Position numbers and translations under genes: made by a program. From Helicobacter brantae (lineage in GTDB: Bacteria > Campylobacterota > Campylobacteria > Campylobacterales > Helicobacteraceae), in assembly GCF_003364205.1 (NCBI RefSeq), contig NZ_NXLV01000008.1, positions 1 to 64,000 of the forward strand: DNA of 64,000 bases, read 5' to 3'. Positions 44,024 through 55,603 of this stretch are shown here, piece after piece; positions within the stretch are counted from its first letter, which is position 1, and each line of letters starts with the position of its first letter. The notes beneath the pieces were generated by a model that saw only the letters and a list, made by a program, of their open reading frames with translations, did not search any database and was not told the DNA's origin.

Positions 44024-45117
44024 TTTGCCCCTATTTTAATCAATGTGGAGGGTGTAGCCTCCCATTGAGCTATCAAGCCCAACTCCAAGAAAAAGTAGAA
44101 AGAATCAACGCTTTAGGCTTTGTGCCTAGTGAGATTTACACTAGCCCTACAAGTGGCTTCCGCTCAAGAGGTGAGTTTAGAATCTATCGTGATGAGAGAG
44201 GATTGCATTATGCAATGAGTAGAGAAAACAAGCCCTTACCTATCACTTCTTGTCCCATTTTGCTTCCTCATCTCCAAGAGGTTTTAAACTCGCTTCTTCC
44301 CATCCTCAATCACTCCAAAATCCTCTCAAACAAACTCTTTAGCATTGAGGTTTTAGGCACACTCACTCGCCAAACTCTAGTAGTTTTACTCTATCATAGA
44401 GCTTTAGATGAAGAATGGGAGAGAGAAGCCAAAGAGATAGAGGAAAAGCTAGGAATCCACATCATCGGACGCTCTAGGGGAGAGAAAAGAGTGATTAGCA
44501 CTGAATTTTTAAAAGATTCTCTCTCGCTAGAGCATCAAACCTATCATTTTGTGCGTTATGACAATGCCTTCTCTCAACCCAACCCTACCCTTAATCTCAA
44601 GATGCTAGAGTTTGCCCTCTCTTGTGTGAGAGAGAGTGAGAGAAGAGAAGATTTGCTAGAGCTTTATTGTGGAGGAGGAAACTTCACTATCCCCCTAAGC
44701 AAAGAGTTTGGCAAAGTCTTTGCCACAGAGATTGCCAAAAGCTCCATTAAAGCACTTCATCAAAATATCATAGACAATAAAATCACAAATATTTTTTATG
44801 CAAGGCTAAGTGGAGAGGAGAGCATAGAGGCTTTAAGAGGGGAGAGAGAGTTTTTTAGGCTAAGGGAAGTGGATTTAGGGGATTATCATTTCTCTCATAT
44901 CTTTATCGATCCTCCAAGAAATGGAGTGGGTGAAAAAAAAATGCTAGAGTTTATCTCTAGTTTTGAGAATATCATCTATATCTCTTGCAATCCCCTCACA
45001 CTCAAAGAGGATTTAAATATTTTGCTTAAAACTCACAAAATCAAGCGTTTTGCTCTCTTTGATCAATTCCCCTATACTCACCATATCGAGAGTGGTGTGT
45101 GGCTAGAGAAGATTTAA
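44020..45117 (+). CDS. trmA: tRNA/rRNA uracil-C5 methyltransferase (TrmA/RumA type)
   Basis: SAM-dependent m5U methylase, 365 residues from TTG 44020, overlapping the AbgT stop. The SAM site is [17 protein letters not shown] (about 207-223); catalytic Cys lies in [13 protein letters not shown]; substrate motif [10 protein letters not shown] is present. The length fits TrmA (m5U54). However the N-terminus has [14 protein letters not shown], a C-x5-C-x2-C pattern that in RumA/RlmD binds a 4Fe-4S cluster with a fourth Cys further on. Target tRNA or rRNA is therefore uncertain. Confidence 0.85.
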   Translation: MICPYFNQCGGCSLPLSYQAQLQEKVERINALGFVPSEIYTSPTSGFRSRGEFRIYRDERGLHYAMSRENKPLPITSCPILLPHLQEVLNSLLPILNHSKILSNKLFSIEVLGTLTRQTLVVLLYHRALDEEWEREAKEIEEKLGIHIIGRSRGEKRVISTEFLKDSLSLEHQTYHFVRYDNAFSQPNPTLNLKMLEFALSCVRESERREDLLELYCGGGNFTIPLSKEFGKVFATEIAKSSIKALHQNIIDNKITNIFYARLSGEESIEALRGEREFFRLREVDLGDYHFSHIFIDPPRNGVGEKKMLEFISSFENIIYISCNPLTLKEDLNILLKTHKIKRFALFDQFPYTHHIESGVWLEKI

Positions 45118-46001
45118 CCCCTCTTTAATCTCTCGCCTCTTTGCTCTTCTTGCTCTTTATAGAGCATTGCACAGCCCTTAGCAAGTTCTCGGATTTTGAG
45201 AATATAATTTTGACGTTGGGCTACTGAAATGGCTTTGCGTGCATCTAAGACATTGAAAAAATGTGAAGAGAGCATTGTGTAGTCATAAGCTGGAAGTGGT
45301 AATCCTGCTTCAAGACATTTTCTAGCCTCATCTTGAGCGTGATCAAACATTGAGAATAAAGTCTTCACATCAGCAACTTCAAAATTGTATTTTGAAAACT
45401 CATATTCTCCTTGCAAATGCACATCAGAGTAATATACCACCTTATCTTCATTGGCATATTCTATATCAAAGACATTATCCACGCCTTGAATATACATCGC
45501 CAATCGCTCTACTCCATAGGTAATCTCCACTGCCACAGGATCACACACAATCCCCCCAACTTGTTGAAAATAAGTAAATTGTGTAACTTCCATTCCATCA
45601 AGCCACACTTCCCAGCCTAGCCCCCACGCTCCCAAAGTCGGCGATTCCCAATTATCCTCTACAAAGCGAATATCGTGTTTGCTTCTATCTATCCCCAAAA
45701 CCTCTAAAGACTTCAAATAAGTTTCTTGGATACTCTCAGGTGAGGGTTTGATCAAAACTTGGAATTGATAATAAGTGCCTAATCTATTGGGATTTTCTCC
45801 ATATCTACCATCTGTGGGGCGACGACTTGGAGCGACATAAGCCACACTCCAAGGGCGACTATCTAGGCTTCTAAGCAAAGTTGCGGGGTGGAAAGTTCCT
45901 GCACCTGCGGGAATATCATAAGGCTGAAGCACCAAACACCCCTGCTCTTTCCAAAAATTTTGCAATCTTAAGAGCATATCGCATAAACTAAGTTTTTTCA
46001 T
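45114..46001 (-). CDS. glyQ: Glycyl-tRNA synthetase alpha subunit
   Basis: Catalytic subunit of the tetrameric glycyl-tRNA synthetase. The 295 residues match throughout: [52 protein letters not shown] and [20 protein letters not shown]. The beta subunit is not in the window. It lies 10 bp downstream of fliY on the same strand, so it may be part of the flagellar operon. Confidence 0.97.
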   Translation of the reverse strand: MKKLSLCDMLLRLQNFWKEQGCLVLQPYDIPAGAGTFHPATLLRSLDSRPWSVAYVAPSRRPTDGRYGENPNRLGTYYQFQVLIKPSPESIQETYLKSLEVLGIDRSKHDIRFVEDNWESPTLGAWGLGWEVWLDGMEVTQFTYFQQVGGIVCDPVAVEITYGVERLAMYIQGVDNVFDIEYANEDKVVYYSDVHLQGEYEFSKYNFEVADVKTLFSMFDHAQDEARKCLEAGLPLPAYDYTMLSSHFFNVLDARKAISVAQRQNYILKIRELAKGCAMLYKEQEEQRGERLKRG

Positions 46002-46011
46002 TTCTCTTCCC

Positions 46012-46863
46012 TTATACTTTGATTTGTTCTAGTCGTTCTTTTTTGCTTCCAATCTCTGTGATTTGCACTCCAAAGTTTCCATCGACAATCACAACTTCTC
46101 CATGAGCAATCACTTTGTCATCGACAAGCACCTCTAATGGCTCATTTGCAAGTTGATTAAGCTCAATCACACTTCCAATATCCATTGCAATGACATCTTT
46201 TAAAAGCATCTTTTTTTGTCCGATTCGCACATGAACATTGAGTTTGACATCTAGGAGCATTGCAATATTTGCAAACTCTTCTTGAGGGATTTGAGGGAGA
46301 GAGGTTTTTGCTTCTTCTTGAGGTTCTTCTTTGGAAAATTTGTCGTGAAAGAATTGCACAAATTCCACAGAGGCAAGGTTGATGATATGTGAATCTACTC
46401 CATTGATAGAAAAATTATAATACCACGCCCTTACAAATTCAGAGAGATCGACTTTTTCTTTGACAATCTCAGCACCACTGATTTCAAAAGTCATTGCAGG
46501 CAAAACACTATCTGCTGCAAGGGCAGTATTGACAGCTCCTAAAATATTATTCACAATCTCTTTGACTGCATCAAGCTCATCTTCAGTAATCTCATCTCTT
46601 GGTTCAGCCTCATCTCCTACCATCATAGAAGCCAAAACCGTGGCAAGTTTGGCAGGAATGATTGTCGCAGTCTCAGCCACCCCTTTCATTCCATCAGCCT
46701 TACAAGTCGCACGCACTAGTGCATAAGGAGGCTCAATATTCTCTCCCTCTAATGCCACCAAATCAAGATAAGAAACATCTGGTTTGACTCCAAGCAACCC
46801 CTCAACAGTGGCTACCCCCTCACGCACAAACATATCTGTAAAAAGCTTGACTATTTCAACCAT
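46012..46863 (-). CDS. fliY: Flagellar motor switch protein FliY
   Basis: C-ring protein related to FliN and CheC, 283 residues. The N-terminal part (about 80-190) carries the CheC-like segment [22 protein letters not shown] (in part: [16 protein letters not shown]), and the C-terminal SpoA domain (about 205-283) contains [20 protein letters not shown] (in part: [16 protein letters not shown]) and [21 protein letters not shown] (in part). It lies between fliM and glyQ. Whether it keeps CheY-phosphatase activity is unknown. Confidence 0.92.
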   Translation of the reverse strand: MVEIVKLFTDMFVREGVATVEGLLGVKPDVSYLDLVALEGENIEPPYALVRATCKADGMKGVAETATIIPAKLATVLASMMVGDEAEPRDEITEDELDAVKEIVNNILGAVNTALAADSVLPAMTFEISGAEIVKEKVDLSEFVRAWYYNFSINGVDSHIINLASVEFVQFFHDKFSKEEPQEEAKTSLPQIPQEEFANIAMLLDVKLNVHVRIGQKKMLLKDVIAMDIGSVIELNQLANEPLEVLVDDKVIAHGEVVIVDGNFGVQITEIGSKKERLEQIKV

Positions 46864-46875
46864 TCTCTATCCTCC

Positions 46876-47937
46876 TTAATCTTCTTCATTGTCTTGAACG
46901 GCTCGGATTTTTCTCTGCTCTTCTAAAAGCTCAAGCATATCTTTGACTTCATCTTTTTCTGTTCGGATTGCTTCTTTGATTTTCACCGTTTTTCTATAAC
47001 GCTGTAATCCAATCTCAGCAATATATTTCTCTCTTCCATCAATACTGACAACTACCTCATCATTGGCAGGACAATCAAGGCGAATGATATCCCCCTCTTT
47101 TAAATCCAAGATATTTCTTAGACTTAAAGTTGTATTCCCTAATCCCACACTTACAATCACTTCTGATCCACCAATAAGAGCTTGAAGCTCACGATTTCTA
47201 CTTTTTTTGGTATTGGTATCTGAGAGCATTAAATCTCGGCTTCCAAGTCTTGAGAGAATTGCTTCAAGGGAGATAACAGGATAGCAAAGATTCATCATTC
47301 CTCTTGAATTTCCTATCACAATCTCCATTACTACCATTATGACAATTTCATTCTGTGCAACGATTTGCACAACTGAAGCTGAAGTTTCTTTGGTATCAAT
47401 GGCAGGATAAATCTCGGTTACAGGAGCCCATGCTTCTTTGAGATTTTGGATAATCTGATAGAGGATTGAATCAAGCAAAGAAAGCTCAATCCCACTAAAC
47501 TCCCTATCACTGCTATAAGGCTCTCCTTTCCCTCCCAAAAGCCTATCAATCATTGGAAATGCAATACTTGGGTTAATCTCCAAAACCCCTGTCCCATCTA
47601 GGGGTCGCATTGAGAAGACATTGAAGCTTGTGGGGTTTGGCAAACTCATCAAAAATTCCCCATAAGTCATCTGATCCACACTATACAAACTAATCTCGAC
47701 AATCGATCTCATCGCTGCTGAGATTTGAGAAGATAGACTTCTTGCAAGTTTATCGTGAATCCCTCTAAAGGCTCTTAATTGCTCTTTGCTTACACGATTG
47801 GGGCGTTTGAAATCATAGAGTGCGACATCGTGGTGCTTATTGCGTGGGACAAATGGAGAATCGCTACTCTCCTCTCCCTCCTCATCTACCACAGCTAGGA
47901 GAGCATCAATTTCTTCTTGACTTAATATATCAGCCAT
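46876..47937 (-). CDS. fliM: Flagellar motor switch protein FliM
   Basis: C-ring protein that binds phosphorylated CheY. The 353 residues begin with the CheY-binding peptide region LSQEEIDALLAVVDEE (residues 5-20), then DFKRPNRVSKEQLRAFRGIHDKLAR (in part: FKRPNRVSKEQLRAFRG), and finish with a SpoA domain (about 255-335: LSLRNILDLKEGDIIRLD). It overlaps fliA by 8 bp and precedes fliY. Confidence 0.97.
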   Translation of the reverse strand: MADILSQEEIDALLAVVDEEGEESSDSPFVPRNKHHDVALYDFKRPNRVSKEQLRAFRGIHDKLARSLSSQISAAMRSIVEISLYSVDQMTYGEFLMSLPNPTSFNVFSMRPLDGTGVLEINPSIAFPMIDRLLGGKGEPYSSDREFSGIELSLLDSILYQIIQNLKEAWAPVTEIYPAIDTKETSASVVQIVAQNEIVIMVVMEIVIGNSRGMMNLCYPVISLEAILSRLGSRDLMLSDTNTKKSRNRELQALIGGSEVIVSVGLGNTTLSLRNILDLKEGDIIRLDCPANDEVVVSIDGREKYIAEIGLQRYRKTVKIKEAIRTEKDEVKDMLELLEEQRKIRAVQDNEED

Positions 47938-48631
47938 TGAGATCTCCTAGTGAATTTCTAATCTTTTTTATCACTTCTTTGTTGATTTGAGAGATTCTTG
48001 ATTCTGTAATATTGAGGATTTGTGAAATTTCTGAAAGGCTTAATTCTTCAAAATAATAAAGCTGAACCACCATCTGCTCTCTTTGAGGGAGTTTGTCTAA
48101 AATCTTTCCAATCAAATCAATCAATTCATCTTTTTCAACTTGTTTGGAAACATTATCCCCCTCTATGGCATTGTATTGCTCATCTATGGGGACAAGGGCA
48201 TAAATATCTGAGGCGATTTTGGCTTCTTTGATTTTCTCCACATCTTCCCCCAAAACACTTGCCAAATACTCATCATCAGGCTCACAATCATACTCATTGA
48301 GATATTTTGTAACCTCTGCATCAATGGCTTTGATGAGTTTTCTTGAAGAGCGTGAAAGCACATCAAGTCCTCTAAGATAATCAAGCATTGCTCCATTAAC
48401 GCGGATTTTGGCAAACCCCCAAAATGAATCATTGATACTGCTATCATAGCGTCTAGCCACTTTGATAAGCTCTTCTGTGCCAATAGAAATCAAATCTCCA
48501 AAATCCACAGAACTAGGCAATCGCTCTTTGAGTCGATAAGCCATCGCTTTGACTGCAGGGAGATATTGCAAAGCGAGTTCATCTTGAGAATATTTGAGAT
48601 TTTGATTATAACCTTGCACTTGCTTTTTCAT
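47930..48631 (-). CDS. fliA: Flagellar sigma factor FliA (sigma-28)
   Basis: Directs transcription of late flagellar genes and is held back by FlgM. The 233 residues hold sigma regions 2 (LPAVKAMAYRLKERLPSSVDFGDLI, in part: DFGDLISIGTEELIK), 3 (SRSSRKLIKAIDAE) and 4 (LPQREQMVVQLYYFEELSLSEISQ, in part). It is placed between the small protein gene and fliM, as in H. pylori. Confidence 0.96.
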   Translation of the reverse strand: MKKQVQGYNQNLKYSQDELALQYLPAVKAMAYRLKERLPSSVDFGDLISIGTEELIKVARRYDSSINDSFWGFAKIRVNGAMLDYLRGLDVLSRSSRKLIKAIDAEVTKYLNEYDCEPDDEYLASVLGEDVEKIKEAKIASDIYALVPIDEQYNAIEGDNVSKQVEKDELIDLIGKILDKLPQREQMVVQLYYFEELSLSEISQILNITESRISQINKEVIKKIRNSLGDLNG

Positions 48632-48637
48632 TAAACC

Positions 48638-48961
48638 TTACTTTGCCTTTACATCTTGGTTGAGCTCAATTTTCTTGATATAGTCCAACACCCTAAGAAG
48701 CTCATCTTCTCTTTTACCAAATTGATCAACATAGTATTCAAGATTGTTTTCTAGTTTGCTCTTATTGAATTCTTGTGAATCAAAATCAATAAACCAATTA
48801 AACATTGATACACTTCCCACAGCAATCAAATAAAAAATTGCCATTACAATGATTGCAAAGATGACAATATACTCTGCCTTCTCAAATGCAACAAAACCAG
48901 AAATCAATCCTAGGAAAAATCCTGAAACCACAGCAAGTCCGATGAAATTTTCTGAACGCAT
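48638..48961 (-). CDS. Small membrane protein of the flhG-fliA operon
   Basis: A 107-residue protein with two hydrophobic helices (about residues 5-25 and 30-50) followed by a charged helical tail (LENNLEYYVDQFGKREDELLRVLDY, in part). H. pylori has an equivalent unnamed gene between flhG and fliA, to my recollection. Being conserved inside a flagellar regulatory operon, it may aid placement or regulation; no family is recognised. Confidence 0.75.
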   Translation of the reverse strand: MRSENFIGLAVVSGFFLGLISGFVAFEKAEYIVIFAIIVMAIFYLIAVGSVSMFNWFIDFDSQEFNKSKLENNLEYYVDQFGKREDELLRVLDYIKKIELNQDVKAK

Positions 48962-48969
48962 ATTCTACC

Positions 48970-49833
48970 TTATAGATATTTGAGCAATCTTTGGAAGAAC
49001 CCTCCAAAGCCACTTTTCTCATCGACTAGCACTTTTCGTTCCTTTTTCTGCAAGATTTGACGTGCAATATCTCGCAGTTGCAAAGAGGATTGATCGCTTG
49101 GATCAATACGACTAAACAAAGTCCTTCCTCTTGTGGCAGAGGACACACTAGGAGAGCTTTGAATATAACCCAAATACTCTAAAGAAAGGCTTGTCATATT
49201 GCGATAGGCAATTTGCTTCATTCTCAAAAAGACATTTTCCCCTTCTTTGGCAGATTTAACCATATTTAAAATCATAAAAATATGATTTCTCTTTTTGGCA
49301 TTGACTTTGATTGCAGCATAGGCATCAGTGATTGCACTAGGATCAGGCATCGTAACCACAATAAGCATATCACTTGCATCTAAAAATTTCTGAGTTAGTC
49401 CCCCAATCCCTGCCCCTGTGTCAATCACCAAATAATCCAAATCAGAGAGTATCCCCCCATCTCCAATCAATCTTGAAACCGAATCTTCAGTAATGTAGCT
49501 AAATATCTCATCTCCACTATCCCCTGGGATAAGATAAAGTCCATTCTCAATAGGAATGACAATATCTTGAAGCTCACACTCTCCTTTTAGCACACTTAAA
49601 ATCGTTTTGTGAGCTTTTACTCCAAAAATCAAATCTAGGTTTGCAAGTCCAATATCAGCATCAAAAGCTGCGACTTTATATCCCATTTTGCAAAGTGTAT
49701 AAGCAAGATTGGCAGAGATATTGGATTTCCCCACTCCTCCCTTTCCACTTGTTATGGCAATAATCTCTGTGCGTTTTTTATTGCGATTTTGCTGTTCTAC
49801 AAGTTCGGCAAGTTCAGTGGCTTGGTGTTCCAT
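48970..49833 (-). CDS. flhG: Flagellar number regulator FlhG (MinD-like ATPase)
   Basis: Membrane-associated ParA/MinD-type ATPase that limits flagellar number together with FlhF. The 287 residues have a deviant Walker A AITSGKGGVGKSNISANLAY (in part: SGKGGVGKSNISANL, about residues 29-43), FDADIGLANLDLIFG, and VIDTGAGIGG. The C-terminal amphipathic helix GGFFQRLLKYL would serve as membrane anchor. It overlaps flhF by 1 bp. Confidence 0.95.
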   Translation of the reverse strand: MEHQATELAELVEQQNRNKKRTEIIAITSGKGGVGKSNISANLAYTLCKMGYKVAAFDADIGLANLDLIFGVKAHKTILSVLKGECELQDIVIPIENGLYLIPGDSGDEIFSYITEDSVSRLIGDGGILSDLDYLVIDTGAGIGGLTQKFLDASDMLIVVTMPDPSAITDAYAAIKVNAKKRNHIFMILNMVKSAKEGENVFLRMKQIAYRNMTSLSLEYLGYIQSSPSVSSATRGRTLFSRIDPSDQSSLQLRDIARQILQKKERKVLVDEKSGFGGFFQRLLKYL

Positions 49834-51143
49834 TACTCTTCCTTATTGGGATTTTTAAATCCATCAAGCAAACAATCCACAAAGTAATCATTACTTGCCA
49901 CAAGCAAATCACTTGGCACAACTTGTCCGATTGAAAAATAACTAATGGGTTTTTTAATATCACAAACAAGAGAAAAAATATTTCCAAAACTTCTGCTCTC
50001 ATCAAGTTTGCTAAAAATAATGCTATCAATCTCAACAGCACTAAAAGAGCGATAAATTTCTTTGAGATCCTCATACTTTGTACTTGCTGAAAGCACCAAA
50101 TGAACGCTAATGGAGTAATCACTATTGGCATACTTTTTGAGGAGTTCAAGCTTTTGGCTATCATATTGTGAATGCCCTGCTGTATCTATCAAAATAAAAT
50201 CACAATACCCTAAGCGATCAATGGCTGTGCTTAAATCCTTGGGATCATCAGCCCTTTCAATTGGAAGCTTCATCATTCTTGCATAAGTCATCAACTGCTC
50301 CATTGCAGCGATTTTATAAGAATCAAGAGTAATCACCCCTACACGATAACGCATATCAAGCATCAGAGAATATCGGGCTGCAAGTTTTGCCAAAGTCGTG
50401 GTTTTGCCTACTCCTGTGGGACCTACAAGCATCACAATATTTTTCTTAGCCCCCTCTAAACGCTCGGCTTTGCAAATCACCATTTTGCGTAAAACCTCAC
50501 GAAAATATCGCTTGATTGTAACAGAGTTAGAACGCATTGAAAGTGGCATAAGCTCTAAGCTCAAGTCCATTAGTGCCTCTAGTCTATCGTGATCAATCCC
50601 ACTGCTTTTTGCAAGATTGTAAATCTCTGCAAATTCTTGAGGGATTTTAGTGTTTGGGCTTGGTTTTTTCTCTTCCCAAAGCATATTTTGCACTAGCTTT
50701 AGTCTATCACTCATCTGCTCTACTTCTTTTTTGATAGCCTTTAGCTCTTCGCTCTCTTGAAGTGTAGGTTTTTTGGGTGTTTGAGGAGGAGTTGGGATAT
50801 TGTAGGGATTTTTGGGAGAAGAGGGAGATGAGGAGAGAAGCTCTGTGATTTGTTTGGCACGCTCTGAGAAGTCAATATCGGATTCTAAAGTGATTTTACT
50901 CTCTTGTTTTTTTTGCTCATAATTCTTTTGAGAAATCTCTTCAAGGCGTTTTTTGACGCTATTTTGTGGCAAAGGCTTCTCTTCATCTTGCACAGCAATC
51001 ACTAGCTCATAAAGTCCTTTTTCTGTAAGGGTTTTTTTCCTCAACTCTCGTGTCTTTAAAACTAAAGGCTCATCTCCATGCACACTCTTTGCTTTCCTTG
51101 TCGCCTCTTCAAGAGTTTCACCTGTATAAGTGTAAGTTTTCAT
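49833..51143 (-). CDS. flhF: Flagellar GTPase FlhF
   Basis: SRP-type GTPase that sets polar flagellar placement and, in epsilonproteobacteria, helps RpoN-dependent transcription. The 436 residues contain an N-terminal basic region, a Pro-rich linker (about 100-130), and the NG domain with G1 LVGPTGVGKTTTLAKLAARY (in part: GPTGVGKTTTLAKL, about 241-254), G3 LIDTAGHSQYD and G4 FSKLDES. It is the first gene of the flhF-flhG-fliA-fliM-fliY set. Confidence 0.96.
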   Translation of the reverse strand: MKTYTYTGETLEEATRKAKSVHGDEPLVLKTRELRKKTLTEKGLYELVIAVQDEEKPLPQNSVKKRLEEISQKNYEQKKQESKITLESDIDFSERAKQITELLSSSPSSPKNPYNIPTPPQTPKKPTLQESEELKAIKKEVEQMSDRLKLVQNMLWEEKKPSPNTKIPQEFAEIYNLAKSSGIDHDRLEALMDLSLELMPLSMRSNSVTIKRYFREVLRKMVICKAERLEGAKKNIVMLVGPTGVGKTTTLAKLAARYSLMLDMRYRVGVITLDSYKIAAMEQLMTYARMMKLPIERADDPKDLSTAIDRLGYCDFILIDTAGHSQYDSQKLELLKKYANSDYSISVHLVLSASTKYEDLKEIYRSFSAVEIDSIIFSKLDESRSFGNIFSLVCDIKKPISYFSIGQVVPSDLLVASNDYFVDCLLDGFKNPNKEE

Positions 51144-51152
51144 CGCTCTCCT

Positions 51153-51566
51153 CTATAAAATTGTCTGCAAACTCAATGGAATCAAAACAGATTCTCTCCT
51201 ATCCCATTCCTTATGTGGAATTGTAAGATAAGGTCGCTTGATTTTTGCTTGATTAAACCACAAAAAATCAATATCTAGCGTTCGTGGAGCATTGAGAAAT
51301 GCTCTTTTTCTTGGGCGATTAAATCTCCTCTCCCAATAAAAAATCATTCTAAAAACCTCAATCATTGATTGATTTGTCGCTATTTGGATTGTAGCATTAT
51401 AAAAATCATTTTGCTCCAAATATCCAAAAGGAGGATTGATATAGATAGGAGAAGTGGAGAGAATGCAAAATCGCTTATCTCTCTCAATCATTCTAAAGAG
51501 ATGAGAAAAACGCTTGATACAATCCCCCACATTTCCACCAATCCCCAATAAAACTTTATTTTTCAT
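51153..51566 (-). CDS. folK: HPPK, folate pathway pyrophosphokinase FolK
   Basis: Transfers pyrophosphate to 6-hydroxymethyl-dihydropterin in folate synthesis. Start set at ATG 51566 (137 residues), right before NKVLLGIGGNVGD; the longer frame adds an unrelated stretch. The conserved YINPPFGYLEQNDFYNATIQI and GRRFNRPRKRAFLNAPRTLDIDFLWF patterns are present (in part: FGYLEQNDFYNA, APRTLDIDFLWF). It sits between flhF and aroQ as in H. pylori. Confidence 0.9.
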   Translation of the reverse strand: MKNKVLLGIGGNVGDCIKRFSHLFRMIERDKRFCILSTSPIYINPPFGYLEQNDFYNATIQIATNQSMIEVFRMIFYWERRFNRPRKRAFLNAPRTLDIDFLWFNQAKIKRPYLTIPHKEWDRRESVLIPLSLQTIL

Positions 51567-51645
51567 CTTGGCTTCTTTTGAAGCCCTATAAGGATAGAGG
51601 GAGTGATAGACAATCTTTCTCACTCTCCCCACCTCTACTTACTCT

Positions 51646-52122
51646 TTATGCTTTTTGTTGCTTTTGTGCTTCAGAAATGGCTTTGATTTCTTTGATGATT
51701 TGAAAGAGTGAAATCAAAGCTAGATGATAACCAAATGCACCAAATCCTGAAATCACTCCTGCACTCACAGCTCCACTATAACTTTTGCTTCGATAATCTT
51801 CTCGTGCAAAGATATTACTCAAATGCACCTCCACACAAGGCACACCACAAGAAGCAATCGCATCAGCAATCGCAATAGAAGTATGAGCATAAGCTGCAGG
51901 ATTGATAATCACACCTTGATACTCCCCTCCAATACACTCTTGGAGTTTATCGATGATTTCTCCCTCAAAATTGCTTTGGAAAAATTCAAGCTCCACTTCG
52001 TTTTGCTTTGCCATATCTTGCATATTTTGATGAATCTGCTCCAAAGTTACATTTCCATAAAGTCTTGGATCTCTGTGTCCTAAGATATTGAGGTTAGGTC
52101 CTTGGATAACTAAAACTTTCAT
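51646..52122 (-). CDS. aroQ: Type II 3-dehydroquinate dehydratase
   Basis: Third step of the shikimate pathway. The 158 residues match the type II enzyme: IQGPNLNILGHRDPRLYG (residues 5-22), catalytic Tyr in RLYG, FFQSNFEGEIID, NPAAYAHTSIAIADAI and EVHLSNIFAREDYRSKSY (in part). The C-terminal Lys/Gln tail is longer than in many homologues. A stretch of 80 bp separates it from folK; the peptidase gene found there in H. pylori is absent. Confidence 0.96.
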   Translation of the reverse strand: MKVLVIQGPNLNILGHRDPRLYGNVTLEQIHQNMQDMAKQNEVELEFFQSNFEGEIIDKLQECIGGEYQGVIINPAAYAHTSIAIADAIASCGVPCVEVHLSNIFAREDYRSKSYSGAVSAGVISGFGAFGYHLALISLFQIIKEIKAISEAQKQQKA

Positions 52123-52173
52123 TTATGCTCCTTATTTTTGAAGTATTTTCTAAATTATAACACAAAAGCTCTT

Positions 52174-52764
52174 TTAAGGGTTTTTGTCATTTTGAGTTTG
52201 CTCTACTCCTTGAAGCAAAACCGTGATCTCTCCTGCTTTTTGAGGACTCATTTTTGCCATAATTTTTCCCATAGTCTTAGCGTCCATACTGCTTAAAATC
52301 TCCACAGCGTCCTTTGTGGGGAGGGATTCTAAGATTGAAGCAGCCTTTGAGTCTTTCATCTTGGCATAGGTTTGCACCACTTTATCTTGCTTAGCCCCCT
52401 TAATCTGCTTGAGGATTTCCTCATTTTGAGCAATAAGTGCTTCTATCTGCTTTTGTTTGGCTTCTTGTTGCTTAGCGATTTCATCAGCTTGGGCTTTGAG
52501 CTTGTTTTGGGCGTCTTGTTGATCTTTTTCAAAACTATCTTGCTTGGCTTTTAGCTCCTGCTCTTGGGCTTTGAGCTTGTCTTCTCGCTCTTTGAGTAAG
52601 CCTTCAGTTGCATTTTGTAAGATTTGCAAGGTTTGTTGTTGCTCTTGGAGTTTTTGAAGTTGTGAGGCGATTTCTTCTTTTCTTGATTCAAACAAAAGAT
52701 TACAATCTACCACTTCAGCCCACAAAAAACACCCAAACACCCCTAGATATAAAAGTTTTTTCAT
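52174..52764 (-). CDS. MotE-like periplasmic flagellar protein
   Basis: A 196-residue protein with a signal peptide (residues 1-16), a long coiled coil (about 25-135, rich in Gln, Lys, Ala and Glu), and a C-terminal MgtE-N-like domain (SKAASILESLPTKDAVEILSSMDAKTMGKIM, in part: KDAVEILSSMDAKTMG). This layout is that of MotE, which helps MotC fold in the motor of H. pylori and relatives. It is located next to the FliJ-like gene and purA, as in Campylobacter and H. pylori. Confidence 0.8.
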   Translation of the reverse strand: MKKLLYLGVFGCFLWAEVVDCNLLFESRKEEIASQLQKLQEQQQTLQILQNATEGLLKEREDKLKAQEQELKAKQDSFEKDQQDAQNKLKAQADEIAKQQEAKQKQIEALIAQNEEILKQIKGAKQDKVVQTYAKMKDSKAASILESLPTKDAVEILSSMDAKTMGKIMAKMSPQKAGEITVLLQGVEQTQNDKNP

Positions 52765-52768
52765 TCAC

Positions 52769-54456
<1,688 letters not shown>

Positions 54457-54550
54457 TTAAAATTCAAAAAATTATACTTCATTGTTTAGGAATTTTACTT
54501 CTATCCTATTGTAAGATTGCACCCCAAAAATCCAAAAAGTAAGGTAAAAA

Positions 54551-55579
54551 ATGAAAATCGCCCTATTGATGAGTGGAGGAGTTGATAGCTCTTATTGTGC
54601 ATATCTGCTGAAATCTCGTGGATATAAAGTAGTCGGAATCTACCTCAAACTCCACGACAAAGAAGAAAAACACCAAGTTTTTATCCAAAACTGCCACAAA
54701 GTTTCACAAAATCTCGGCATTGAGTTTCATATCATTGAGGCTCAAAAAGAGTTCAAACAAAAGGTTTATGATGAGTTTATCCTCTCTTATCAAAGAGGAG
54801 AAACCCCCAATCCTTGTGCATTGTGCAATCCTCTGATGAAGTTTGGACTAGCTCTGCAGAGGGCAAGAGAGATGGGCTGTGAGAAAATCGCCACAGGGCA
54901 TTATGCAAGGATAGGGGAAGTCAATGGAGTTAAACGCATTAGAGAAGCCCTAGACCCTAGCAAAGATCAAAGCTATTTTCTCTATGCACTCTCTCAAAGT
55001 GCGATTGATGATTTGATTTTCCCTCTAGGCGATTATCTCAAAGTCAATGTCAAAAAAGAAGCCTTTGAGGCAATGCCTTGGCTTGGAAGTCTTGAAACTT
55101 ATAAAGAATCTCAAGAAATTTGCTTTGTGGATACTGATTATATCGATATCCTCAAAAAGACTCTAAATGTCGATCAAAAGGGAGTTGTCAAAGACAAAGA
55201 GGGCAAAATCGTAGGAGAGCATAAAGGATATATGCAATACACTATCGGCAAACGCAAGGGCTTTAGTGTCAAAGGGGCATTAGAGCCTCACTATGTCCTC
55301 TCAATCGATCCAAAAAGTAATGAGATTGTCGTAGGCAAAAAAGAGGATTTAGCCACCACAGAAGTGAGGGCAATCAATAAAAGTTTGCAAAACTTCACTG
55401 AAGGAGAGTATGAAATCAAGATTCGCTATCGTAGTCAAAAAAGCAAAGCCCTTGTCAAGCTAGGTGAAAATGGGCTTATCACTGCCACACTGCTAGAGCC
55501 TGTATATGGGGTTGCCAAAGGACAAGCTCTAGTGGTATATGAGGGGGATTGTGTGCTAGGTGGTGGGGTGATTGTCTAA
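54551..55579 (+). CDS. mnmA: tRNA 2-thiouridylase MnmA
   Basis: Thiolates U34 of Glu, Gln and Lys tRNAs. The 342 residues have the PP-loop [15 protein letters not shown] (residues 6-20), [17 protein letters not shown] with the catalytic Cys, and the second Cys in [11 protein letters not shown] with AAGGT upstream (the purA start lies divergently 112 bp away). Confidence 0.96.
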   Translation: MKIALLMSGGVDSSYCAYLLKSRGYKVVGIYLKLHDKEEKHQVFIQNCHKVSQNLGIEFHIIEAQKEFKQKVYDEFILSYQRGETPNPCALCNPLMKFGLALQRAREMGCEKIATGHYARIGEVNGVKRIREALDPSKDQSYFLYALSQSAIDDLIFPLGDYLKVNVKKEAFEAMPWLGSLETYKESQEICFVDTDYIDILKKTLNVDQKGVVKDKEGKIVGEHKGYMQYTIGKRKGFSVKGALEPHYVLSIDPKSNEIVVGKKEDLATTEVRAINKSLQNFTEGEYEIKIRYRSQKSKALVKLGENGLITATLLEPVYGVAKGQALVVYEGDCVLGGGVIV

Positions 55580-55603
55580 AGGGGGTGCTTAGCCCTCTTG
55601 GGA

